Both the position numbers and the translations under genes were made by a program. The notes below the pieces were generated by a model, which worked only from the letters and a program-made list of their open reading frames with translations, did not search any database and was not told the DNA's origin. 5,975 nt of DNA from Terriglobales bacterium (GTDB taxonomy: Bacteria; Acidobacteriota; Terriglobia; Terriglobales; Acidobacteriaceae), in contig JASHXK010000308.1 of the NCBI GenBank assembly GCA_030043575.1, forward strand, positions 1 to 5,975, read 5' to 3'. Each line of letters begins with the position of its first letter. Position 1 is the stretch's first letter. Of this stretch, positions 1 to 5,427 are shown one piece after another.

Positions 1-287
1 GCGTTCTACCGACGCGTGCGGCGCGTCACGGCTTGCTCTTCACCTCCGAAGGCCGCATCACCATCAAGAACGCCCGCTACGCCGCTGACGAAGGCCCGCT
101 CGATCCGGCCTGCGGCTGTAAGGTCTGCGCCCGCTACTCGCGCGCTTATTTGCGGCATCTTTATTCTTCGAATGAATTGCTGGCGCAGGTGCTCAACACC
201 ATTCACAACCTGGCGTATTACCTGGGGACGATGCGGAAAGTGCGGCAGGCGATTTGCGCGGGAGCGTTCGCGGCAACGCGGGGCTGA
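1..287 (+). CDS. tgt: tRNA-guanine transglycosylase, C-terminal part (5' end outside window)
   Basis: This enzyme exchanges guanine-34 for preQ1 in the anticodon loop of GUN tRNAs, the committing step of bacterial queuosine modification, in the cytoplasm. The reading frame starts at base 3; bases 1-2 fit the end of a Cys codon. The first residues, VLPTRAARHG, match the conserved segment that directly follows the catalytic Asp, so that nucleophile lies just upstream of the window. The zinc site is complete: Cys37, Cys39 and Cys42 (CxCxxC) and His68, counted from base 3. The 26-residue spacing from the last Cys to His is the same as in E. coli Tgt (Cys307 to His333). The strings IKNARYA, SRAYLRHL and TIHNL are further family signatures. 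The protein ends at TGA 285-287, the normal end for the family. The only small oddity is Ala-Ala where many homologues have Asn-Ala after PTR. Identification is secure; full length and start cannot be seen. Confidence 0.96.
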   Translation, partial: VLPTRAARHGLLFTSEGRITIKNARYAADEGPLDPACGCKVCARYSRAYLRHLYSSNELLAQVLNTIHNLAYYLGTMRKVRQAICAGAFAATRG

Positions 288-524
288 AGGCCTGATGTTC
301 CACCGCATCCGGCAGGCATTCGCTCACCGTCTGCGGCATCGTCGAGCGCGATTCGCGGCTCGGGGCTGGTGCTGCGCGGTTTCTGAATAGAATCCAATTG
401 TCAAATTTCGAACATCACCCGCTTTATCAGTAGACCGAACAGTCACTGCGATATAGCATTATCCGGCATCGCCAGCCATCGTTAGCCAACTACTACTGAC
501 GCGAAACTTACGAGGAATCCATAC
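288..524. other. Intergenic gap between tgt and the S53 peptidase gene
   Basis: No gene is supported in this 237-base gap. A short Arg-rich frame from ATG 295 to TAG 388-390 has no ribosome binding site that I can see and no family resemblance. The second half is more AT-rich, as expected for the leader of the next gene. TTGTCA at 398-403 is a five-of-six match to a -35 box, but the best -10 candidates downstream (TTTATC at 423-428, or TATAGC at 452-457) are poor or badly spaced, so no promoter is called. Confidence 0.5.
512..517 (+). promoter_or_regulatory. Ribosome binding site of the S53 peptidase gene
   Basis: GAGGAA lies 7 bases before ATG 525. It fixes the start and places the signal peptide directly at the N-terminus. 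Confidence 0.75.
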
Positions 525-1730
525 ATGAAGAGACTGTGTGCTTTGTCGATTGGAGTACTTGCTGCGCTTGTCGCTTCGTTGCCGCTGCTGGCGCAGAGGC
601 CGGAGTCGCCCACCGGATACGCGCATACCAACGTTGTGGTTAATACGAATCGGCCGCCCGAGTTCGGCCCCTACGGCTATTTGCCGGTACAGTTCAAGGC
701 GGCTTATGGCTTCAATCAAATCCCCAACCAGGGCCAGGGCATGACCATTGCCTTGGTGGACGCCTACGCCGATCCCAATATCACCTCCGACCTTGCGTTT
801 TACGCCAACTACTTTCATCTCGCACCGTGTAACTTTCAAGTAGTGCAACTCGGCACGGTCCAAGGTCAAGGATGGGACCTGGAAGAGTCGCTCGATACGC
901 AACAGGCTTGTGCTTTGGTGCCGCGGGCGAACATTATTCTGGTCGAAGCGGTCAGCGACAGCAATCAGGATCTCTTCAACGCGGTTGGGGTCGCGGTCGC
1001 CGCGCCCTACAACGCCAACGTGGTTTCCATGAGTTGGGGTACCAACGAGTTTTCGGGAGAGACCGAGTACGACAGCTACTTCTGCAATGTCACGAACGGC
1101 AATGGGCAGCCGGTCACCTTCGTCGCCGCCACCGGCGACAGCGGGCATTACACGTACTACCCCTCCACTTCACCCTGTGTGATCGCCGCCGGCGGTACCA
1201 CCCTGGCATTGTCCAGCGCTGCTCCCACAGCGAGTCCGCTGGGGCTTAACTACGGCAGCGAGTCAGCCTGGCAATTCGGCTCGGGCGGAATCAGCAGCGT
1301 CGAGGCGGAGCCGTCGTGGCAAGTGACGGCGTGCGCTCAGTTTCAACCCAACGGCTTTCGCTGCGTACCCGATATCGCTTCTGACGCCAATCCCAACACC
1401 GGCGTTCCCGTCTATGACACCTACAGCGACGACGGCTGGGTGGAGGTCGGCGGCACCAGTGTGGCCTCGCCCGACTGGGCCTCGTTCTTCACCATCGTCA
1501 ACTCTGCGCGCGTGCTTGCGGGAAAGCCCGTTCTCAGTCAGGCCGCGCAGGACCTGTACAACATCTATTACGGCAACAACTACGATACCGACTTCCATGA
1601 CATAACATCAGGAACCAACGGCAACTGCGGATTGGATTGCGAGGCCGGACCCGGTTATGACCTGGTTACGGGAATCGGCAGCTACCAGGTGAATAACCTG
1701 TTTGCGCCGCTGGTGGCCGATACGAACTAG
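525..1730 (+). CDS. Secreted sedolisin-type (S53) serine-carboxyl peptidase without a propeptide
   Basis: The 401-residue product is an exported endopeptidase of the sedolisin family, enzymes with a subtilisin fold that use a Ser-Glu-Asp triad and usually work at acid pH. Residues 1-23 form a signal peptide (basic MKR, hydrophobic 7-22, likely cut after Ala23). The catalytic core follows: Glu120 and Asp124 in EESLD (the E-x3-D pair), Asp205 in ATGDSG (oxyanion Asp) and Ser312 in GGTSVASP (nucleophile). A C-terminal calcium site is visible at Asp359-Ile360 and in AGPGYD (Gly375, Gly377, Asp379). The 20-residue Asp-to-Asp spacing equals that of sedolisin (328 to 348). About 27 residues lie between the signal peptide and the start of the core at GYLPVQF, so the roughly 150-200-residue pro-kumamolisin domain that most relatives use for folding and inhibition is absent. 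Eight Cys follow the signal peptide and could form disulfides outside the cell. The gene stands alone, 237 bases after tgt. Family call is firm; substrate and activity are inferred. Confidence 0.93.
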   Translation: MKRLCALSIGVLAALVASLPLLAQRPESPTGYAHTNVVVNTNRPPEFGPYGYLPVQFKAAYGFNQIPNQGQGMTIALVDAYADPNITSDLAFYANYFHLAPCNFQVVQLGTVQGQGWDLEESLDTQQACALVPRANIILVEAVSDSNQDLFNAVGVAVAAPYNANVVSMSWGTNEFSGETEYDSYFCNVTNGNGQPVTFVAATGDSGHYTYYPSTSPCVIAAGGTTLALSSAAPTASPLGLNYGSESAWQFGSGGISSVEAEPSWQVTACAQFQPNGFRCVPDIASDANPNTGVPVYDTYSDDGWVEVGGTSVASPDWASFFTIVNSARVLAGKPVLSQAAQDLYNIYYGNNYDTDFHDITSGTNGNCGLDCEAGPGYDLVTGIGSYQVNNLFAPLVADTN

Positions 1731-1747
1731 GTTCGCTCCATCCGGCA

Positions 1748-1777
1748 TCGGATTATCCGAGGCGAATTCGAAAATTC
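1748..1777. terminator. Weak hairpins after the S53 gene
   Basis: Two small inverted repeats follow the stop codon: TCGGA/TCCGA with a 3-base loop (1748-1760) and GAATT/AATTC with a 4-base loop (1764-1777). Neither is followed by a T tract, so a role in transcription ending is only possible. Confidence 0.2.
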
Positions 1778-1778
1778 T

Positions 1779-1823
1779 GTTCACCACCCTTCGACTTCGC
1801 TCAGGGTAGGCTCCGGCACGGAG
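1779..1823 (+). repeat. 45-bp dispersed palindromic repeat, copy 1
   Basis: This 45-bp block matches the reverse complement of 5383-5427 at 43 of 45 positions. Its 3' end, CTCCGGCACGGAG, is a hairpin with a 5-bp stem and 3-base loop; a weaker pairing, CCCT/AGGG, spans the TTCGACTTCGCTC part. Size and form resemble REP-like elements scattered between genes in many Acidobacteriota. The next bases, GAGCACAGGG (1821-1830), recur at 1901-1910. No coding role is seen. Confidence 0.85.
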
Positions 1824-1857
1824 CACAGGGAAGAAAGCAGACAATTAGCGCGTCCAC

Positions 1858-1913
1858 CGGGTCTCGAACTACACGATCGCGAGACCCGCTTGTGCTCAAT
1901 GAGCACAGGGTCT
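1858..1913. repeat. Hairpin cluster with two mutually exclusive folds
   Basis: CGGGTCTCG (1858-1866) pairs perfectly with CGAGACCCG (1880-1888) across a 13-base loop. TGTGCTC (1891-1897) pairs perfectly with GAGCACA (1901-1907) around the loop AAT. In addition AGACCC (1882-1887) can pair with GGGTCT (1908-1913), enclosing the second hairpin as one 13-bp stem with a GCT bulge. The middle arm can therefore pair either upstream or downstream, not both. There is no T tract, no downstream + strand gene close by and no recognised riboswitch core. It could be a factor-assisted terminator for the peptidase gene, a REP-type mobile palindrome or a small RNA. Confidence 0.6.
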
Positions 1914-2079
1914 AACTTCGACGATCGGAGGCGGGGTGGGCCAGAGAGACGGCGATTCCGCCCAGCGACCTCCTGAGGCCGAATACGGCGGTCTTCCCTT
2001 TTTGGGACTCGTCGGAGCAGGTCATTGCCTTCCGGCAGGGCTGCTTCGGTGTTAGCAGGATGTGCGAAGAACTATGCAG
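1914..2079. other. Intergenic stretch without a recognisable gene
   Basis: No gene is supported. It contains a small TGCC/GGCA hairpin (2026-2037) and a short run of five T at 2000-2004. A - strand frame is open across it (1912-2157) but runs through the palindrome at 2080-2097 and into the 115-bp repeat, has no Shine-Dalgarno site I can identify and shows no family signature. Confidence 0.4.
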
Positions 2080-2097
2080 CCGTCCCGCGCGGGACGG
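2080..2097. repeat. 18-bp perfect GC-rich palindrome
   Basis: CCGTCCCGCGCGGGACGG is identical to its reverse complement, so it can form a 7- to 9-bp stem on either strand or bind a dimeric protein. It sits 18 bases before the 115-bp repeat and has no counterpart before the second copy of that repeat. A REP-like element is the simplest reading. Confidence 0.7.
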
Positions 2098-2115
2098 GGC
2101 ATTGTGGCGTGCGGA

Positions 2116-2230
2116 CAGCACCGGCCAAGCGCGTGGATTAACTGCTCTCGCCCGCAAGAGGCGTTAGCATGGCGCAAAGGTCCCGTGGAACCCAGAAGCC
2201 AATGCGTATTCTTGTTTCTGGTCCTCGCCC
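2116..2230 (+). repeat. 115-bp direct repeat, copy 1
   Basis: This block is 112/115 identical to 3373-3487 in the same orientation, at a constant offset of 1257 bases and without gaps. The differences are C2142/T3399, G2158/C3415 and T2203/C3460. Identity stops abruptly on both sides. In the other copy the segment is the leader plus first 15 codons of the HXXEE gene, so this is a displaced 5' fragment of that gene. Together the copies flank the hydrolase gene on the opposite strand. Confidence 0.95.
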
Positions 2231-2277
2231 GATGCCTTCCGGCCAGGAGTAGTCCGGATCACTCTCTTTACGGGTGA
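2185..2277 (+). pseudogene. Truncated 5' fragment of the HXXEE membrane protein gene
   Basis: The frame begins with the same GTG and upstream AAAGG as the intact gene at 3442. It encodes 15 matching residues (one change, Cys for Arg at residue 7), then leaves homology at 2230. It reads on through unrelated sequence to TGA 2275-2277, giving about 30 residues. The HSIEE motif and all complete membrane segments are missing, and the end overlaps the 3' end of the convergent hydrolase gene. It is best read as a non-functional remnant of duplication or insertion. Whether the leader still drives transcription cannot be told. Confidence 0.7.
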
Positions 2278-2280
2278 TCC
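2256..2280 (-). terminator. Hairpin at the 3' end of the hydrolase gene
   Basis: GGATCAC (2256-2262) pairs perfectly with GTGATCC (2274-2280) across an 11-base loop, spanning the hydrolase stop codon (2268-2270). On the - strand no clear T tract follows. It may aid termination or protect the 3' end, but this is weakly supported. Confidence 0.3.
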
Positions 2281-3248
2281 TTCATCCAGCGCAAAAGTTC
2301 CGCATCGAACAGGTCCGGTTCCTCGTACGGAGGCGTATGACCACTGCGCTCGAACACCCTCACTGTTAAATTCCGGAATTTCGGCCTGATCGGGTCCCAC
2401 AGAGATGGCGGGCCACAAGCGAAGTCATAACGCCCGAGCGCGAGGAATACCGGCCGGTCAAAGGTGTCGAGTCCCTGGGTGATGTCGATATCGTGGAAGA
2501 CGCGTCCCCACATATAGTGAAACATGTCCAGGTTGAATTGAACACCCTCCCACAGCGGAGACGCATCAAACCGCGGATCATACCAAAGGCGCGGACCTTC
2601 CCGGATGTACCATTTGGCGAATTGCTCGTCCGGAGGTGCGGAGTCTATCTTCTCGTCGGGAACACGCTGCCGGTTTTCCTTCAAGATTGCTTTGCGTTCG
2701 GGAGAAACCGATTCTTCCCAATACCGGCTATTGGCCTCGAGAAATGTCGCGCTGAAGTTTGGCGACATAGCGATCATGATCACCTGCGACACATTGGCTG
2801 GATATTTCTTGGCGTATTCGAGCGCCATGAGCGCATGGCCTGAGTGACCGATGATAGCGACGCGCCCAAGCCCGAGTTCCTTACGGGCACGCTCGATGTC
2901 ATCGACAATCGCGTCCAAGGCGAACTCCGTCGTGTCTACAGGACCTGGCGAAGGTGCAAAGCCCCGGTGGTCCAGAAAAACCAGGCGCAAGTGTTGGCGG
3001 AGGTTCTGAGAAAAGACACGAGGGTAGTAAATTGCACTCCCGATCACGATCGCGGGCGTGCCGGTGCCTTCGATACGATACCGCAACTGGAACTTTCCCG
3101 CGGCGATTGTGCCGCTGTCAGGCCTGGCTTGCGTGCGGGCAGCGTCTTGCGCAAAGATCTTGCTGCTGGGCTGCAGAAGCGAGATGGCCAGGAAGGCTCC
3201 GAACAGCAGCAGGATTACAAGGTGCCGTCCTCGATTCGCAGCTTTCAT
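2268..3248 (-). CDS. Secreted alpha/beta hydrolase, proline-iminopeptidase-like
   Basis: The 326-residue product is an alpha/beta-fold hydrolase, probably exported. Residues 1-33 look like a signal peptide: basic MKAANRGRH, hydrophobic LVILLLFGAFLAISLL (10-25), possible cut after Ala33. The triad is visible: Ser136 in the nucleophile elbow GHSGHA, Asp275 in LGRYDFACGP and His304 in RSGHTPPYEEP. DHRGFAPS (93-100) after strand 4 and the nucleophile elbow resemble proline iminopeptidases, but the usual HGGPG oxyanion loop is replaced by GSAIYYP (70-76). Residues about 165-255 form the helical cap, rich in Trp and Tyr. The start is supported by GGAGGGG five bases or fewer upstream (3252-3258 on the + strand). 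The gene is divergent from the HXXEE gene and is bracketed by the two copies of the 115-bp repeat. Peptidase, esterase or lactonase activity are all possible; the sequence does not decide. A membrane-anchored form is possible if the leader is not cut. Confidence 0.88.
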   Translation of the reverse strand: MKAANRGRHLVILLLFGAFLAISLLQPSSKIFAQDAARTQARPDSGTIAAGKFQLRYRIEGTGTPAIVIGSAIYYPRVFSQNLRQHLRLVFLDHRGFAPSPGPVDTTEFALDAIVDDIERARKELGLGRVAIIGHSGHALMALEYAKKYPANVSQVIMIAMSPNFSATFLEANSRYWEESVSPERKAILKENRQRVPDEKIDSAPPDEQFAKWYIREGPRLWYDPRFDASPLWEGVQFNLDMFHYMWGRVFHDIDITQGLDTFDRPVFLALGRYDFACGPPSLWDPIRPKFRNLTVRVFERSGHTPPYEEPDLFDAELLRWMKDHP

Positions 3249-3251
3249 GGT

Positions 3252-3258
3252 CCCCTCC
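3252..3258 (-). promoter_or_regulatory. Ribosome binding site of the hydrolase gene
   Basis: Read on the - strand this is GGAGGGG, three bases before ATG 3248-3246, with the GGAGG core five bases away. It is the strongest Shine-Dalgarno site in the window and confirms the start codon ahead of the signal peptide. Confidence 0.75.
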
Positions 3259-3372
3259 AGTCAACGGCTGATGGCACGGGCAGCCCAACGGAACATGAGT
3301 GCAATGCGGATATTACAACAGGTGGACCAAAACGCTCTCTGCCGGGAAGCAGGTATGGCAACATTTTCCGCG

Positions 3373-3487
3373 CAGCACCGGCCAAGCGCGTGGATTAATT
3401 GCTCTCGCCCGCAACAGGCGTTAGCATGGCGCAAAGGTCCCGTGGAACCCAGAAGCCAACGCGTATTCTTGTTTCTGGTCCTCGCCC
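3373..3487 (+). repeat. 115-bp direct repeat, copy 2
   Basis: This is the copy in its native setting: 69 bases of leader plus the first 15 codons of the HXXEE gene. Weak promoter-like hexamers lie inside it (TTGCTC 3399-3404 and TAGCAT 3422-3427, 17 bases apart). One of the three differences from copy 1 (T3399 against C2142) falls on the first base of that -35-like hexamer. The promoter reading is tentative. Confidence 0.95.
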
Positions 3488-3858
3488 AGGCGTTGCACTC
3501 CATCGAGGAATACGTCACGAAGTTGTACGACGTGTTGGCCCCAGCCCAATTTGTGAGCAGCCTCGTCAGCAACGATCTCGCGCTGGGCTTCGCTATCGTG
3601 AACATTGCGATTGTCACGTTGGGTCTGTGGTGTTGGGCGGTACCGATACGCTCAGGTTGGCCGGTAGCGCCGGGAGTGGCTTGGTTCTGGACGATTCTGG
3701 AATTAGGCAACGGCCTCGGCCACTGCCTTCTTGCCTTACGGCAGCGAGGCTATTTCCCCGGCCTGGTCACGGCTCCGCTCCTGCTGATCTTCGCGTCCTG
3801 GCTAGCGATCCTTCAGATTCGCCACGCAGGGCGCCCGATGGTTGGGAAGAGGCAATAA
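3442..3858 (+). CDS. HXXEE-family integral membrane protein of unknown function
   Basis: The product of 138 residues has the HXXEE signature (Pfam PF13787), a family of small membrane proteins with no established activity. His19-Ser-Ile-Glu22-Glu23 lies at the end of the first hydrophobic segment (8-18). Three more membrane segments follow, at about 46-66, 78-98 and 108-125. A second polar cluster, ELGNGLGH (Glu87 to His94), sits in the third segment, so His and Glu residues from two helices could face each other, for example as metal or proton ligands; this is inference. The tail is basic (RHAGRPMVGKRQ), suggesting a cytoplasmic C-terminus. GTG 3442 is chosen because AAAGG precedes it by four bases and it leaves a normal short N-terminus. 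The frame is open further upstream, but there it reads through the opposite-strand hydrolase leader. The 5' end is duplicated at 2185-2230. Family call good, start moderately sure. Confidence 0.85.
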   Translation: MEPRSQRVFLFLVLAQALHSIEEYVTKLYDVLAPAQFVSSLVSNDLALGFAIVNIAIVTLGLWCWAVPIRSGWPVAPGVAWFWTILELGNGLGHCLLALRQRGYFPGLVTAPLLLIFASWLAILQIRHAGRPMVGKRQ

Positions 3859-3860
3859 CG

Positions 3861-3901
3861 CAAGTAATCCTACACGCAGAACTCTCCAGCCGGATTACTT
3901 G
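3861..3901. terminator. Bidirectional hairpin between convergent genes
   Basis: CAAGTAATCC (3861-3870) and GGATTACTTG (3892-3901) are perfect 10-bp inverted arms with a 21-base loop. They lie 2 bases after the HXXEE stop and 37 bases beyond the propeller stop. Position favours a shared terminator. The lack of T tracts on either side argues against a classic intrinsic one. Confidence 0.5.
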
Positions 3902-3938
3902 TGCTACGCGGATTTCTCAATCGTTACCGGAAGATCGC

Positions 3939-5228
3939 CTACGGCGTGATCTCCCACACCACGCCGCAACCGATGCCAGGAGGGCACCGGTCACCACCGC
4001 CGGAAGAGGCCGTGCCGTAGAGATTACCGGCGGAGTCAATCACGATGCTGCTGTACGGATAGGCTCCATCACTGCCGTTAGTGAAATCGTGCAGATCGGT
4101 GTAAGTCCATCCGCCGTTGGAAGGCGTCAGCTTGAAAACAGAGCCGTAGCTCTGACCCGCGCCGAGCGTCGTGCCGTAGAGATTACCGGCGGAATCCATC
4201 ACCAGGTTGGCGGACAGTCCGAAAGTGCTAAAGGAGTAGAGCGTGTTGTAGGTCCAGCCGCCGTTGGAGGGGCTGAGCTCAAAGATGACAGGACTCGCCT
4301 CCGAGGTTCCACCATATAGATTCCCTCCCGGGCCGACGATTACCCCGGCGAGCATACCGTAGATCCCGCCGTCGTCATTGAACTGATAAAGAGTGTTCAA
4401 TGTCCAATCCGAACCGAACGGGACCAATTGGTAAACGAACTCGGACAGGGTCGTAGTGCCGTAAACGTTGCCCGCCGGATCCAACTGGACGCCGCCATAA
4501 GGATTCAGTCCAGACTCGAAGATGCCCAGCACAGATTGCGTCCAGCTGCCTTGCGCGGGCAATAGTTTGTAGACCGTGCCCCCAGAGCCGTCTCCTCCGC
4601 CAGAATATGTTGCGCCGTAAAGATTGCCGCCAGCGTCGAATGCTATCTCGCCCTGCGGCTGGTCTCCATCCGGTAGTCCAGTAAAGTTGTAAAGTTGGGT
4701 TTCCTCCCAATTGCAGACAAAGCTCTTGCAGAAGGTAGGCGGAGGAGTCAGCTTGAATACAGTGCCGCAGCCCGGTTGATCGGATCCGCAGTTTGCGTTC
4801 CGTCCCCCATACGCGGTTGTGCCATAGAGAGCGCCGTCGGGTCCAACGATAACCCGTCCCAGCGGATTCGCTCCGTCGCCGCTGGGAAAACCCTGGAACT
4901 GGTACAGCGGACGGAAAATGAAGCCCGAGCCCTCACGAACAAGCTCGAATACCGTGCCGCAGCCATTGGTGATATGGCAATCGTTCACCTGTAGCCCGCC
5001 ATACAGAGCCGTGCCGTACAGATTTCCTGCCTGATCCATGGTCAGGCCGGTGTAAGGATTGGCGCCGTCCAATCCGCCGGTGAAGTTGTGTAGGACGGTA
5101 AAGGTCTGCGCCTGCGCGATTGGGGCAATCGCGAGAGCCGTCGCCAAGGCAGCCAGGAAGATCAGGGCCGCAATGCCCGGTGGTAAGGGGATGTCGGAGT
5201 TCGAAGCTGCGATCTGCTGCCGGGCCAT
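3939..5228 (-). CDS. Secreted GloVer-repeat protein, probable seven-bladed beta-propeller
   Basis: The 429-residue product has an N-terminal signal peptide (hydrophobic 19-38, cleavage expected after AQA at Ala40). It is followed by seven repeats of about 45-65 residues, each built on the motif D-x-x-GNLYGTT...GTVFKLTP. The core motifs start at about residues 68, 132, 201, 253, 302, 348 and 401. This is the TIGR03803 (Gloeobacter/Verrucomicrobia, GloVer) repeat, common in exported proteins of Acidobacteriota and Verrucomicrobiota, and seven copies suggest a closed propeller. Paired Cys within repeats (84/90, 147/154, 167/172, 415/421) suggest loop disulfides. The protein ends in WEITP, directly after the last repeat; no sorting anchor, membrane helix or further domain is seen. 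AAGGGAG about seven bases upstream supports ATG 5228-5226. The gene is convergent with the HXXEE gene and follows a long intergenic region. Binding or surface role is inference; no enzyme motif is visible. Confidence 0.9.
   Translation of the reverse strand: MARQQIAASNSDIPLPPGIAALIFLAALATALAIAPIAQAQTFTVLHNFTGGLDGANPYTGLTMDQAGNLYGTALYGGLQVNDCHITNGCGTVFELVREGSGFIFRPLYQFQGFPSGDGANPLGRVIVGPDGALYGTTAYGGRNANCGSDQPGCGTVFKLTPPPTFCKSFVCNWEETQLYNFTGLPDGDQPQGEIAFDAGGNLYGATYSGGGDGSGGTVYKLLPAQGSWTQSVLGIFESGLNPYGGVQLDPAGNVYGTTTLSEFVYQLVPFGSDWTLNTLYQFNDDGGIYGMLAGVIVGPGGNLYGGTSEASPVIFELSPSNGGWTYNTLYSFSTFGLSANLVMDSAGNLYGTTLGAGQSYGSVFKLTPSNGGWTYTDLHDFTNGSDGAYPYSSIVIDSAGNLYGTASSGGGDRCPPGIGCGVVWEITP
4011..4034 (-). 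repeat. 24-base exact repeat within the propeller gene, copy in repeat 7
   Basis: This segment, encoding the SAGNLYGT core of repeat 7, is base-for-base identical to 4170-4193 in repeat 6. Spacing is 159 bases, exactly 53 codons. The identity at third codon positions, not shared by the other repeats, suggests recent duplication or gene conversion of the last repeat. Confidence 0.8.
4170..4193 (-). repeat. 24-base exact repeat within the propeller gene, copy in repeat 6
   Basis: Partner of 4011-4034, encoding SAGNLYGT of repeat 6 in the same frame. The flanking GGWTY segments of repeats 6 and 7 are also alike in DNA. Confidence 0.8.
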
Positions 5229-5235
5229 GTTGATG

Positions 5236-5243
5236 CTCCCTTT
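5236..5243 (-). promoter_or_regulatory. Ribosome binding site of the propeller gene
   Basis: On the - strand AAAGGGAG stands seven bases before ATG 5228-5226 and fixes the start ahead of the signal peptide. Further upstream the leader is AT-rich (5265-5325), where a promoter would be expected, but only weak hexamers can be found. Confidence 0.7.
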
Positions 5244-5382
5244 ATGATGGCTCTCTTCTGGCGCGAAAAGATATCACTCACCATTGGGAGCGCAACTTAA
5301 TTTTGCATTACGGTCTAATTAGCTGGTGGAAAGAGCCTTAGCTTGATTACCACACGGCGGCACTTTTGCTGAACGCCATGTC

Positions 5383-5427
5383 CTCCGTGCCGGAGCCTGC
5401 CCCGAGCGAAGTCGAAGGGTGGTGAAC
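5383..5427 (-). repeat. 45-bp dispersed palindromic repeat, copy 2 (inverted)
   Basis: The reverse complement of this block matches 1779-1823 at 43/45 positions; the two differences are both transitions. It carries the same CTCCG-TGC-CGGAG hairpin. It lies upstream of the propeller gene, in opposite orientation to copy 1, and its flanks show no further similarity to that copy. Confidence 0.85.

Noticed and set aside
398..457. Possible sigma-70 promoter before the S53 gene
   Set aside because: TTGTCA is a good -35 match but the available -10 hexamers are either three-of-six or wrongly spaced, so the pair is not convincing.
459..1148. 229-residue - strand frame over the S53 gene
   Set aside because: It is antisense to a confidently identified peptidase and shows no motif of its own.
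461..1750. ATCCGGCATCG found on both sides of the S53 gene (461-471 and 1740-1750)
   Set aside because: An 11-base match can arise by chance in a window of this size and GC content, and no other feature of an inserted element accompanies it.
1912..2157. 81-residue open frame on the - strand in the intergenic gap
   Set aside because: It reads through the perfect palindrome and into the 115-bp repeat, lacks a clear ribosome binding site and has no recognisable fold or motif; a repeat-derived frame is more likely.
3426..4319. Long + strand frame from ATG 3426
   Set aside because: It overlaps the HXXEE gene in another frame and then runs antisense through the propeller gene. The peptide is low-complexity Arg/Ala-rich without membrane or domain signals, whereas the other two frames match known families.
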